DNA from: Hypsibius dujardini
Taxonomy: Eukaryota > Tardigrada > Eutardigrada > Parachela > Hypsibiidae
DNA length: 42,255 nt
NCBI GenBank assembly: GCA_001579985.1
Contig: LRSR01012354.1
Location: 1-42,255, forward strand
Reading direction: 5' to 3'
The translations under genes were made by a program, and so were the position numbers. Below are positions 31,141 to 41,599 of this stretch, one piece after another. Numbering within the stretch: the first letter of the stretch is position 1; the number at the start of each line of letters is the position of its first letter. Under the pieces are notes generated by a model. It ran no database searches. It was not told the DNA's origin and saw only the letters and a list, made by a program, of their open reading frames with translations.

Positions 31141-32036
31141 TGATCCAAACAGTATTTATGGAAGTGCTGATATCGTTACCATGTCAATCGATCAAGCATC
31201 GGTTAGCCAAAACGGCTTTTAGCCTGACCACTGATCTTAGTGAGAGCGAGCGAAGCGAGCCGCCTCGAAGGGATGGGTTTCAATGGCAACATTGGTAGAT
31301 GGTTTCTTTATGGTTCTTTATGGTTTTGAATAGCATCTCTGATTAAGATTCCTGTAAATAATGGGGCGCCAAACGTGGGTGAGCGAACAGGTTGATAGTC
31401 TCAGAGAAAGGCTGGGCTTGTACCGCTACTCATTAAATCAATCGAGCGACCTGTCGACCAGTGCGAATGACCAATGGAAACACGTTAGTTTTAGCCTTAT
31501 CTCGGATCAAACTTCGGGTTGTTGTTAATCGTTTCACAAAGTTTTTGGATCAGAAATTCCTAAAAATGAACGAAATTGGAAAATTTTCGCTAAAGTCATG
31601 ATTTAAATTTTTCATTGTTAACCTGTAAATGAAAAAATAGTATGTTTTCTGGAATTATACTGTCAATTATTAGTCTTGTAGTATACATACACAACTTTAT
31701 TTTTTCACTTATTTTTTTTATTTTTATTTCAGTTTTTGTTAAAGTGAGGGATCTCATTTCATTATCGTTAATTTTTTTGATCTCCTTAAATTGGTAATAG
31801 GAGGTTGTTCATCGATTGTTTGATCGAAGAGTTTACCGCTACGAGCAAATTAGTACGGAAATTTCATTGGTTATTGAGGGCAAATTTTAAATTAAGGCAT
31901 AGCAAACTCCCAAAATTAATTTTGAAAGTGAATTTATTAAATTCGTGACCCTTATCATTTTAGATGAGAAAATTTTTGCTTACTTACGCTTTTAAATTGT
32001 TTTCAAAACTACAAGACATCCTCTGCTAAATAAATG
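31141..32036. other. Intergenic with inverted partner of the tandem array
   Basis: GAATTTCTGATCCAAA near 31132 recurs inverted near 31546 (TTTTGGATCAGAAATTC), bracketing about 410 bp that includes a GAGCGAGCGAAGCGAGC run at 31245. A foldback element or inverted unit is possible. Otherwise nothing seen. Confidence 0.35.
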
Positions 32037-32360
32037 TTATCGGTTCAATTTACGTTTTTCTGAAGAAACGTCAATTGCTATCAAGATAAATGTGTTTTGA
32101 TTGTTCAAGTCGTCGCAGAGATTGAACGTCGCAAACATCATTATGCCATGTTTTTTCTGTTCAAAAATTTTTAAGTTTGCATTGTAATGGAAATTCTGTT
32201 TCTCTTTGACTTTTTCCCATAACTCTTCATCGTACTCCATGTTTTGGTTTTTGAAACCAGACTGTCTGGTAATGTTAATAGTCTCCGTGGTGAATTGGGA
32301 ATGAAAATTGTGGTTCCCAAAGACGAAGCAAACTGATCCCAGCAGTTTGTTCTCAATATT
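32037..32360 (-). CDS. Open reading segment, unknown protein
   Basis: A minus-strand frame of 107 codons is open from just after a TAG (possible acceptor GTCTAG) to a stop at 32037. It reads NIENKLLGSVCFVFGNH, then TTETINITRQSGF, YDEELWEKVKEKQNFHY and DDLNNQNTFILIAIDVSS. Composition is protein-like, with a sequon (NIT). It may be a later exon of, or a neighbour to, the three-exon gene upstream. No domain recognised. Confidence 0.35.
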   Translation of the reverse strand, partial: NIENKLLGSVCFVFGNHNFHSQFTTETINITRQSGFKNQNMEYDEELWEKVKEKQNFHYNANLKIFEQKKHGIMMFATFNLCDDLNNQNTFILIAIDVSSEKRKLNR

Positions 32361-32475
32361 CTAGACCTTACAGAATTGCGCTGCGTGTCGCACTCTCCGA
32401 AAAGGTGGCACTCCTTCACCTCCGATTTGGTTCATTTCCTAATGAACAGGAACTGAACGGTTCGTTAAAGAACGG

Positions 32476-33285
32476 CTAAATTTCCGGTCGAAAAGACGGT
32501 ATTGCGGCTTCGAAAATAATCGTATGGGTTGCAACTCGAAGAGTCTTCAGAACCTTCAGACTAACTAAATTGATGATTTTCTGCTGAGTAATGACCAACC
32601 GCTCCAGATAATCCAGACGCGTGCTGTCTACCTTGTCCTGCTCCAGTGAATGTTAAAAACCATGGACACCAAAACTGGAACACTGAAAAAATAATTCTTG
32701 AAATTTCCTTTATGCTGGCACGGTTATAACTTGCTGAGCGTGTGGTTCTTTCTTTTCGGGCTACGTTTGTTTTTTAAGATTCAATACCTTCATTGCTGCG
32801 GCGCTTTTCTTTTTGGTGCTTCAGTCGACTATTTTGCCCAGCTAGGCGCAAAGGTCGATGTTAGTGACCAGAAGGTTGTACCGTTCCGCGTCGTTTTTGC
32901 CCTCACTCGTTTATCATCTTTGCCGCGCGGCTGAGCCTTTTTAGAGTATTTGGCAATTTTGTCACACAGCCGCTTCTTCAAGAAGACCTCGATGACGATA
33001 ATAAAGAGGACGGTAGGAGCTGGTCCGATCTGTCCATTGTTTTTTAACCATCGTTGTACTGAGAAATTTTTGTAGAAATACGCACCAGCGTTAGAATTGC
33101 AACTTGAACGCCCAAACGATAGTTTTACGTTGAATTTGCACTGAAAAAATTAAGCAACCAAAGTTTCTTCCGAAAAGATAAACTTCCAGACCCATGCCAG
33201 CCTCTGGTAAATATCCTTGTAGTAAATCGAAAAAATTAGGCATGCGGTTCTCAATGACAGGGTTATGTTCTTCAACCATTTTCAT
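32476..33285 (-). CDS. Unrecognised three-exon gene, single-TM protein
   Basis: Exons 33285..33129, 33058..32907 and 32640..32476 join in phase to 157 aa. Exon 1 starts MKMVEEHNPVIENRMPNFF and ends FSVQIQ plus one base, with donor GTAAAA. The acceptor TTTCTCAG leads in phase 1 to QRWLKNNGQIGPAPTV, one membrane helix (VLFIIVIEVF) and a basic tail (KKRLCDKIAKYSKKAQPRGK). Donor GTGAGG follows. The third exon reads QDKVDSTRLDYLERLVITQQ then KIINLVSLKVL and stops after SFRPEI. The acceptor of exon 3 (TTCACTGGAG) is weak and exon 1 may have upstream coding sequence. The positive tail after the helix suggests N-out/C-in topology. The protein is not recognised. Confidence 0.45.
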
Positions 33286-33497
33286 TCTTGCTCATTCGTT
33301 GTCGGCGTTTATGTTGCCGTAGAACGAACACATCATGGATGAAAGCGGCATAATAAAATTTTGTGTTTCAGTTTTTCATTGCAATAGTCTTCAACTTTTT
33401 TCCACTACCGCGTTGTAGTGGGAATTGAGTATCCGATCAGGGAAATTTTATTACAGAAGACGCAGTCGAAAGTAGATGAATTTAATAAATAAAAGTG
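33286..33497. other. Spacer upstream of the single-TM gene and left of the hAT element
   Basis: No feature recognised. The true left terminus of the hAT element may lie in or near this stretch but no CAGAG-type end was found. Confidence 0.3.
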
Positions 33498-33625
33498 CTA
33501 CGCTACGCTTAGCGGGATTAGCGTAGCGGTCAAGTACGTCAGCGTAGCGGTAGCGTAGCGGTGATTCCAATTAGCGGACGTAGCGGCAATGAAATTAGCG
33601 GTGCGGATTTAGCGGTCTGGTTGCG
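33498..33625. repeat. Left subterminal repeats of hAT element
   Basis: Many copies of AGCGTAGCGG and TTAGCGG in one orientation, for example ATTAGCGTAGCGGTCAAGTA; they end near AGCGGTGCGGATTTAGCGG. The right end carries the same words in the same strand orientation. Such repeats are usual transposase-binding sites in hAT elements. Confidence 0.7.
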
Positions 33626-33898
33626 TTAAAAAGTAATAATTCAAATAACAGTACGCGTCACATGTGAGACTGATCAGCTTCGCAATAGCCCACCCATGTG
33701 ACACGTCCAACTGGAAAAAGTGTTTTTGTGAATGTAAAAATAGCTAGACTTTTCAAAGCGCAATCTCGGGTGTTTAACGTTGGCGCGCGCATCGGTATTC
33801 ACAGGGAGCCTGCTCAATGTTATGAGATTATTTCTTTCACCACTGTCTAGAGCTGCCAGAATAATAAAATGCTGCCTTTTTGAAAACCTTGCCGTAAA

Positions 33899-36800
33899 AT
33901 GCAGAAAGTGTTCCCCGTTTTTTTACCGAAACTTAATATGTCTTTCACCAAGAGCCAAGAAAAAAATGAGAATGAAATCGTCATACTGGAGCCTGCTTCC
34001 CCAGTTTCGTCTACCACGTCAATCACGGCTCCACCGGAACATGGTCCCTCGAAAGTGCCGGCCGTCACGCCATTTCCATTCTCTGCACCGGTCGCAGCCG
34101 CCGCTGCTCTTTCAGCTAAATCTGACACTACAGAAAAAACGTCCGACATTCCTGCGAAGGATTTCTTCACCGCATTTTTTTCGGCAGCGGGAACAACGAA
34201 GAAAAGGATCGTCAAATCAATTCGAACCAGCCTCCATCATTCCGGTCTGTGCAAGCTGTGCCCAACAGAGAGTCAGAAAAGAATTCAACAGTCAGATTCT
34301 TACTTCAACTTCAAGCAACATATCATCGCCATTCATCCACTGCGACCGGTAAATCACGTTCCGTGCTACGAGCAATTTTTATTTTCATTTTACCAATAAT
34401 TGCGGTGATTGATTGATTACTTGCTACAAACAATTTCAACACCTATGGTAGGTGATAAATTGATTGATTACTTGCTACAAACAATTTCAACACCTACGGT
34501 AGGTGATAGATTGATTGATTTGGCTTAGTAATTTTAAAAAATACAAGTAATGCATTGTTTGAAGTTTTGTTTCATCGTGTTTCTCATGCTGTTCCGTCGT
34601 TCATTTATCTAATTTTCATTTCAATTCTTTTTTTTTCAAGGAATATGTGGCTTTTCGTTCGAAGTATATCGTCAGCAGCACACCGAAACCCATGATGAGC
34701 CCATTGGACGGCTTCCTCGTGAAATCCCCCGAATCACCTCCCTACCCATGGAATCATTCCAAACAACAGAAATTGAGAGAGAATTTAGCTCGCTGTGTGT
34801 TCAACACCGTTATCAGTCCCACGGCCCTCACTAACAAATGCTTCGACAAGCTGGTCAAAGACATCGACCCTCAGTTAAAGGTAAGATTCTTTGCAGTTTT
34901 CTGAGCTGATTGATTGAATAGTAAATAAAACAATGGCTATTTTCTATTTCGGTCGTGTGGCTGATTGATGTATTTAAAAAAATTCATTCGATATTTTATC
35001 TTTTACAGGTGATCATTTTTTCAGCAATAATAGAATTTAATTCATCGCTTTCCCAAGACTGTCTGTTATTTTGTTTGTTCAAGTGGCCCTCCCGCTATCA
35101 TTTGGTTCATTCAGTGATTCCTGAGTACGTCGAGAAGATCAAGGATGCGCTGCGGGAAATTCTCAGCGACGCCGATGCGATTGGAATAAATGTTGACATA
35201 TGGAGCAGCAAGAAAATGCGCGGCTACATCGGTGTGACAGTTCATTTTATCGACAAAAAGTTCGGTTTACGGAACTACCTGCTCGGCTGTCCTCGTTTTG
35301 AAGGAAAGCACAACGCTGACGCCATTCTGGATTTAGTCATTGAAGTGCTTGAGGGGTACGGTATCCGTGAGAAGGTGTTCTTCGTTGGGACGGATAATGG
35401 CGGAAACATTGTGAACGCATTCAAAGACTGGATGCCTGGGTTTCGTGAGGCTTTGAGTGGTGAGTTGACTAGACCGCCAGCCAGTCAGACACATTTATTT
35501 GGCTCTCCAGTGAGATGAGAAAAAAAATATTCAGTCTGGCAAACAGACAGAAAGGGATACCAAAAGTCACAGACAGACCGATAGACAGACCGGGAGAGGT
35601 ATCACTAAATTATTCATCTTCCAGATGAACTGCTTGACGACGACGATGACCATGTCGATGAATATTTGGAGGCGGTGCTGTAAGAAGAAGAGATGTCGTT
35701 CAACCAGGAGATGACTGACGACATCAACCGCCGGCTTCAGAAATACTGTCACTTGCCGGAGCGGAAGATGTTGGTGAGTTTGATGTTGCGCAGTTTTGAG
35801 AAACCGTTGCATAATCTGCCTGCTTGTTTTGGTTGCCGCAGTCACGGGTGCATGTTTTTTCTTACATCAATAATGTTATTTTATTTAAAACAGGTTCGCT
35901 GCGTCGCTCACACTCTGAATCTCGTGCTGAAGAATCCCGTCAAACACTGCAAGCAGCTGAATAAGGTGATTGAGAAGCTGGCAAAAATCGTTGGAAACAT
36001 AAAAAAGTCGGTCGTCATGACGGAGTTGGTGAAATCAGAGTTCGGAAAGTCTTTCCTACCCCGTTGTATAACTCGGTGGAATACCAATTTCAAGATGGCC
36101 GAGCGGGCAGCGGAGTTTGACTGGGAGAACACGGGCTTGAGACCCGAGTGCCGCTTGTCCAGGGATGCTGTGGACACATTGAAAGAGTTCATCCGCATCA
36201 CCAAACCATTTGAAGAAACGTTCATCAAGCTGCAGCGCCATACCTTCCCTACCATCTCGGATGTCATCCCCTTTATTTACACTTTGATTCGTGGTCTCAA
36301 GGACTATTCCCCATCTGACGAGAATTCAACCGACGATTTGCAGGAGTACGTGGACGAACTTCTCGCCGAACTGGAGTCTCGGTTCGTAACTGTGGATACT
36401 GACGAACTGTACATCACCGCTGCCTTTTTGAATCCTTTGTATAAACTCAAGTGGTGCAAAGGTGCAGTTGACTCGGATGTAAAGCGGAGTGAAGTTCGCA
36501 ACCTGATGCTGACCCGGATGGCTCAAATTTCCGCGGTCAGTTTCTCATCGAAGCTAGAGAAGCAGAAGCTAGCTGCCGCGAAACTTCCAGCGATGTTTGA
36601 CTGGATGGAGTCAGATGACGAGGAGGTGATAGGTACGAAATACCACTCTCTATCTGTTTGTGTGTCTGTTTCTCTGCGTGTCTGTGGGTGTGTGTCTGTC
36701 CATCTATCTTAATATATATCTTTTTGCTTCTTAACCTGTCTGTATGGTTATGATGCGTATTCGTCTGAATGTTTTTTGTTATTCTTATCATGTCTAGCGT

Positions 36801-37249
36801 TTAGCTGTTAATTTTGTTTTTGATATACTGTCATATACGTACACCAATATACCCAAATGTCTGTATAATTAACAATTTATTTTTATTTAGAACAATTTGT
36901 GCTTTTTCTTTCAGATAACGCTGGTGCCAGAATTTTAAGCCCTGAAGCCGAACTGCAGCTTTACCTTGACGATAAACAAAAGTTCGATAATCCGCTGGAC
37001 TTTTATGGCGAATCGGAAAACCGAAAGAAGTTCTCGCGTTTGACGGCGATCGCCAGACAAGTCTTTTGTGCAACGGCCACCACGGCAGGGGTGGAGCGAG
37101 TGTTCAACACAGCCGGCATTCTTCTTGGACCAAAGCGTCAGGCTTCTAATGACCGTAACTTTGAAAATCTGTTTTTCGGGAACATCAATAGTGATCTGCT
37201 AGATTACCAGTGCCGCGTTAAGCGAAAGGCATCTGAAATGGATTTATAG
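33899..37249 (+). pseudogene. hAT transposase, six exons, one in-frame stop
   Basis: Exons 33899..34348, 34641..34880, 35009..35459, 35625..35773, 35894..36632 and 36915..37249, all GT-AG and all in phase (788 codons including stops). Exon 1 has a BED-type zinc finger (CKLC ... HIIAIH). Exon 2 starts EYVAFRSKYIV. Exon 3 has the PSR box (WPSRYHLV) and the catalytic core start GINVDIWSSKKMRGYIGVTV, with a second acidic patch FVGTDNGG. Exon 5 has RCVAHTLNLV. Exon 6 has the hATC dimerisation domain (ATATTAGVERVFNTAGILLG). TAA at 35681-35683 interrupts exon 4 after LEAVL, with the same frame continuing EEEMSFNQEM. A GTAAGA donor overlaps this stop, but no in-phase acceptor was found. The element is therefore probably inactive but young. 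Confidence 0.82.
34410..34511. repeat. 51-bp perfect-register tandem duplication in transposase intron 1
   Basis: Two consecutive 51-bp units starting TGATTGATTACTTGCTACAA at 34410 and 34461 differ at about two bases. A third partial TGATTGATT follows. It contains the small palindrome CACCTACGGTAGGTG. Confidence 0.85.
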
Positions 37250-37261
37250 ACTAATAAAATT

Positions 37262-37388
37262 TACCATTAGCGGGTTTAGCGGTTTTAGCGGTGCGGATTT
37301 TTCGACGATTAGCGTTAGCGTAGCGGTCAACATGGTTAGCGTAGCGTTAGCGTAGCGGGAGTCTGAAACCTTTAGCGGCACAGCTCTG
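37262..37388. repeat. Right subterminal repeats and terminus of hAT element
   Basis: Repeated TTAGCGG and GCGTAGCGGTCAA words from just after the transposase stop to the terminal ...GGCACAGCTCTG, which abuts the palindromic GTTGCAAC. Confidence 0.75.
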
Positions 37389-37396
37389 GTTGCAAC

Positions 37397-38763
37397 GTTG
37401 ACGGCTTGAAAAATGATTGTGCGACAAAAAAGTCAAGCACACTGCACGTGAAAAGTAGTTGGTGTGGTTTGGGTATTTAGCACGCATGCAGCAGCATTGC
37501 CATGCAACGAGAACGGAGTTACCCCTAGTTGACATCTTGCTTTCCTGCCCCATGCCCTTCCCCTAAATTGTTTTTTGTTGTTATAAATGTTTTTTTTATT
37601 AGTTAATAGAGTTGCAACTCGCACCAAGCTGCCCGAAACGGAAGTGTCGCCTTTTCTTTCTACTGCCCGAAAACCGAAGAAAGGAAGAGACCAGAAGTCA
37701 AGATTTTTGTATTGATCGGAAACAGCAAAAAAATGGAAAGATGATAACGAAGACAAACTACTGTAGAAAAAAGGGAGAACTAACTAGACTGGCTGACACC
37801 ACACACAGTCCAAATATTTTAAACAAAGAACTAGTCGCGGCACACAGGCTCGCGCAGATAACAATCGCCCAACCGAACACTTCCGGTTTGGTCGTACTTC
37901 TAATAACACATAGACAACTGATGGGCGGAGTGGGGGTCAAACAATTTTCAACAAGGGGTTCGTTTCCGATCACCTGGAGGCTTTTTGAACCATGTTTACA
38001 TCTTCACTACTTCTTTAACAAAGCGTATACAACATCTTGATAACAATATTTTTCTGGAGCGTGAATATTCCGAAATGAATTGTGCAATAATTGATTTATA
38101 ATATAAGGTAAACGTTCTGGTGTCTTGATGAAGAATGCAACAAAGCTTGGAGGGATATCTGTATGGGCAAACATGTACTAAAAAAACAGGCTAGTGAGGT
38201 AAATTGTTTGTTGTGTACATTGGCCTTACCTATTTGCAGAAATTTTGAGATACGCCCCCTTACATAGAATACGTTCACTAACAAAACAATGTATAAACAA
38301 TAGAGCGATTGACTGTACGCTACTTGTAACTGTACAAATAGAATAATATTAAAAAAATTAAGTATAGCATTGAAATTTGATTGAATTGACATCATCAAAA
38401 GGATGTTTTTCAAATCAGGGAGCGGGTTTGTAAATTCGACTATCAATGATGTAGTGCAATTCTAAACACTATTTACTAATTAGCCTCGCCCGCCACGTCT
38501 AGAAAATAGTTTGCTGATAAAAACCAATTCCAGATAAGAACCATTCGGAAGTATTAGATATATCATAAGCAAGGGTTGGCTTAACTCAAGCAGTACGAAG
38601 TAAGGAACGTTGAGCACATGATGTACAGCATCCACCTGATGTCGCACTTGTGGTACGCCTTGGAGTTGTATAGGCCACTTGTGAAGTGAAAGGTACTTGG
38701 GGCTTTTCAGGATGTGATTTGGTCTTGTTTAATGCGCAAAGTTGCCGGGATTTAAATGGTGTT
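37397..38763. other. Intergenic, no gene assigned
   Basis: Open frames at 37433-37756 and 37612-38040 overlap on opposite strands without motifs. AT-rich. No repeats of note. Confidence 0.35.
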
Positions 38764-38830
38764 TGTACGAATTGTAAGTCCTTTTTCAGCTCGCAAAAAC
38801 ATCACAAAACATCATGAACGCCGCAGTCAT
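38764..38830 (+). pseudogene. C2H2 zinc finger fragment, frameshifted
   Basis: One frame gives CTNCKSFFSS, the first half of a C2H2 finger (C-x2-C-K-x-F-F). The next frame gives ARKNITKHHERRSH, the second half with the histidine pair. A frame change lies between about 38780 and 38795; the 16-nt GTAAGTCC...TTTCAG there is far too short for an intron. It reads as a decayed finger. Confidence 0.45.
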
Positions 38831-40641
38831 GTTGAAAAAATCTACAGAATTGCTGCACACGATGGTGCTGGAGGGGGGTCAATTGAGACTACTGATTACT
38901 TCAAGCTATGTGTTGTGTTCAGGGCTTGCCAAGTGGCCATTACATTTCACATGGTCTGGATGATACTTGCCGCTTGACTGGAAAAGCGATCGTGTTGGGT
39001 GCTGAAGATCGGGCTCTAATGAACTTTATCCACTCTTTTGCTAAGTCCACATTTCAGCTTCGGCTGTGCTTCCTTTTCCGCCGAAGAGCAGCCGAAACCT
39101 AAATATTTGTCCGCGCGGGCAAAGATGATCACGCTACATGTCAAAATGAATCGATTGTGATGGACGACCAGGGTGTATCTTAACAATCACACACATTATG
39201 GGCGTGCTCTCGGAAGACTTGGGCAACGTCGTAGCAACTTTTGTATGTGGCCGTCAAACGGTGCAAAAGACTGTCGCGGACATACTAAAAGTTGATACGC
39301 GGTCGGTTTTGGTGCCACATATTTTAGCCGTATCATCTTTCGATACGTATATTTGTTCGAAAAAAAAATTTAATTTATAGACAATAAGGCATCTTGTTCT
39401 GTGGTAAAACTCATGGGACTGCCCTGGTCAGTCCCCTATCTGACAGGTTCCGCCCAACTTTATTTTATATGGTTTGTCGCTTTTAATCTTCTTGTTTTCA
39501 TCTCGTGATTTTAAACGAAGTTCAAAAATATATTTGAATACAAAAATTTACAAGTTCGATACAATTGCACTCTGCCGAAAGACACTTTTCTCCCGGAAGG
39601 TTTGAGGGGATAAATTTGCACTTGCGGATGCACCGGAAGTTGTTATTTTACCCAGGAAGAGTAAAATTTGCCCTTAAACAGCAAGACTTTACACCTCGAT
39701 TTGTACATCGAGTAAATAGGGAGGGCATTGGTGCAAGACTATCATTGGAGTATTGTGGTTGCTTGTTTTCGTTACATACGTGCACTGATCAGAGGGGAAT
39801 CGCAAAGTGTTTCCACTTTAATTTTGTTACAGTAGTCTAACATCATTGTTGATTCATAAAATGATTTACCATTGGTGAGATTCTGAAAACTGTTTCGGCA
39901 TAATTTTCAGTTCCGGTAAACAATGGAAGATTCCATTATTCCTGATTTAGAATGCGATTTTAAAAAAAGACTCGCTTCATGATTTTTGAAACTTCTCTTT
40001 AAATTCAATTTAAAACCAATTGGTACCACCAATGCGATTTTTGATTTTAGGTAGCGGAGTTATGAATCATCTTTAGAATGTCCCTTTTATTTCCGGTATT
40101 GAAATTGACCAAATATTTCCGCTCTCTGAATCTTCGAAACAAGATTCCGTTTATACCAGTCATTCCCAATTGAATTTTGAGATGAAATGAAAGAACTCAT
40201 GAAATTCTACCTTTTGAAAATGGCTCTTTTTACAGCCAAAATCAGAGAAAATGTAATATTCCAGTGTTTTTCAGAATTTGAAATTCTGCCGAAAATAGTG
40301 TTCCAAGCCTCACCGACGAACTAAATCTATAAATCACCGATGGCACTGAATTTATAAAATGTAAGCTGAGAAATTTTGTGATCCCAATCTAAAAATTGTC
40401 CTAAGTTCTAGTGTACTAGTATCACCTTATCCGTTCTCGGCCAAAACCTGTTAAAAATTCCATTGGTTTAAAAGAGTAGCAACAACATTAAGCTAACATT
40501 AAAACTCCACACGAATTGTTTGGCATAAATTTAATTGTTGTTCATCAAAGTGTGGATCCATATATCGTGCTGACCCACGCCAGGATATTTGACTTTTGCA
40601 ACTTCGCTGCGTACAAACTTTATTGCTTTGTGCATTGCTAG
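38831..40641. other. Intergenic, possibly remains of a zinc-finger gene
   Basis: AT-rich, with no intact exon. A frame near 39620 (INLHLRMHRK) looks like a finger's second half but the cysteine half is missing. Not annotated further. Confidence 0.3.
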
Positions 40642-40734
40642 GTGAACGGCCGTACAAGTGTTCTATTGGAGAATGCAGTTTTCAGACAGCATATCCCTCG
40701 AGTTTTCACATCAAAAGGCACAGCGGAACGTGTC
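40642..40734 (+). CDS. C2H2 zinc finger exon, shortened finger
   Basis: After an acceptor-like TTGCTAG the frame reads (G)ERPYKCSIGECSFQTAYP then SSFHIKRHSGT. This is the linker GERPYKC plus a C-x4-C finger, but only ten residues separate the second Cys from the first His where twelve are usual. Phase 1 after GG fits the normal split of an HTGERP linker. Such proteins bind DNA as tandem arrays. Two missing residues suggest decay or an unusual finger. Confidence 0.5.
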
Positions 40735-40838
40735 CACTTCTGGTAGCCTACTGTGCCACACTTAACTCTAGGCGAACTTTCGTCCAGGCTTAATTTCATA
40801 TCTTTCAAGGTTACGTCTACATGTTTGTTTGACATGTT

Positions 40839-40910
40839 TGTTTGTGGGAAGGGTGTACTAGCCGGTCTGCAAAGAGTTGGACGCTGAGATGGCACATGAA
40901 GGAAAAGCAC
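40839..40910 (+). pseudogene. C2H2 zinc finger fragment
   Basis: One frame reads CLWEGCTSRSAKSWTL then RWHMKEKH, a correct C-x4-C-x12-H-x4-H finger. An in-frame TGA at 40830 lies three codons upstream and no AG acceptor occurs between, so the finger is not on an obvious exon. Confidence 0.45.
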
Positions 40911-41524
40911 TTAAGTATGTCGTACAAATATCTGACGAATATAGTAGAGTTCAGAATGAAAACTTAAATGATATTAGCAAGATTATTATATTACTAGTTC
41001 TTACTTTAGCGAAATATTGTGAACACAATTCGGGCATCTAGATGTTACGAATCATGCTTGGGCTTTACCCTCGAATAGTTTGTGGTTCGTCAAATTTTTT
41101 AATTTGTAGTATTCACTTGATTTTTGATTGACTGGCACGTAGTCAATGGCGTCCGAACTTTTTTCAAAAATGAATAAAACTGACTACTATGGAAACTCAT
41201 CAATTGATTGATTAATGTTTTACCAAATATGGTGCGGAAAAGTGCAAGACACAGTTTTCATCGGTCATTTAGTTGCTAGCTCGACAGTGAACAGCGAACC
41301 AAAAAAAAAATTTTCAACGTCGCCCAAAAAAATTAAAATTAATTTTTTGTTAATTGGACAAAGCTATAACGCGAAAGAAAAATTCTGGCACTCCAATTGT
41401 GTTCGATCTGGCACTGGTCGTTAAAGGGTTAAGATATTCTGATAAGCCTGAAACCCGGTATCGTCTCCGTCCCACTCTGATATAGATACCGTTTAACGTT
41501 CAGCTTTCTTCGCTAGAGTTACAG

Positions 41525-41599
41525 CCATTCCATTGCCCATTTGAAGGCTGCAAGTATGCAACTCTTAAATCGGCTCAGTTAAGGAGGCCTTTGCGGACG
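41525..41599 (+). pseudogene. C2H2 zinc finger exon with both histidines replaced
   Basis: After acceptor GTTACAG (ends 41524) the frame reads PFHCPFEGCKYATLKSAQLR then RPLRT. C-x4-C spacing and the hydrophobic positions are right, but the two zinc-binding histidines are Pro and Ser. A finger module is recognisable; zinc binding as a C2H2 finger is lost. Confidence 0.45.

Larger units (their letters stand above)
33498..37388 (+). mobile_element. hAT-family DNA transposon
   Basis: The right end reads, inverted, CAGAGCTGTGCCGCTAAAGG, a typical hAT terminus beginning CAGAG, and is followed by the 8-bp GTTGCAAC (37389-37396), a candidate target duplication. GCGTAGCGGT-type subterminal repeats are dense at 33498-33625 and 37262-37388. 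Between them lies a six-exon transposase with BED finger, DDE/RNase H-like core and hATC domain. A left CAGAG terminus with a matching GTTGCAAC was not found, so the left boundary given is only where the repeats begin and the end may be eroded. Confidence 0.8.

Noticed and set aside
33780-34352. 190-codon plus-strand frame overlapping transposase exon 1
   Set aside because: The other frame carries the BED finger residues and the phase-matched splice donor; this one does not.
38776-38791. GTAAGTCC...TTTCAG as an intron joining two finger halves
   Set aside because: At 16 nt it is far below any functional intron length; a frameshift explains it.
39565-39840. Possible zinc finger (INLHLRMHRK)
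   Set aside because: No cysteine pair at the right distance in any frame, so not enough support for a feature.
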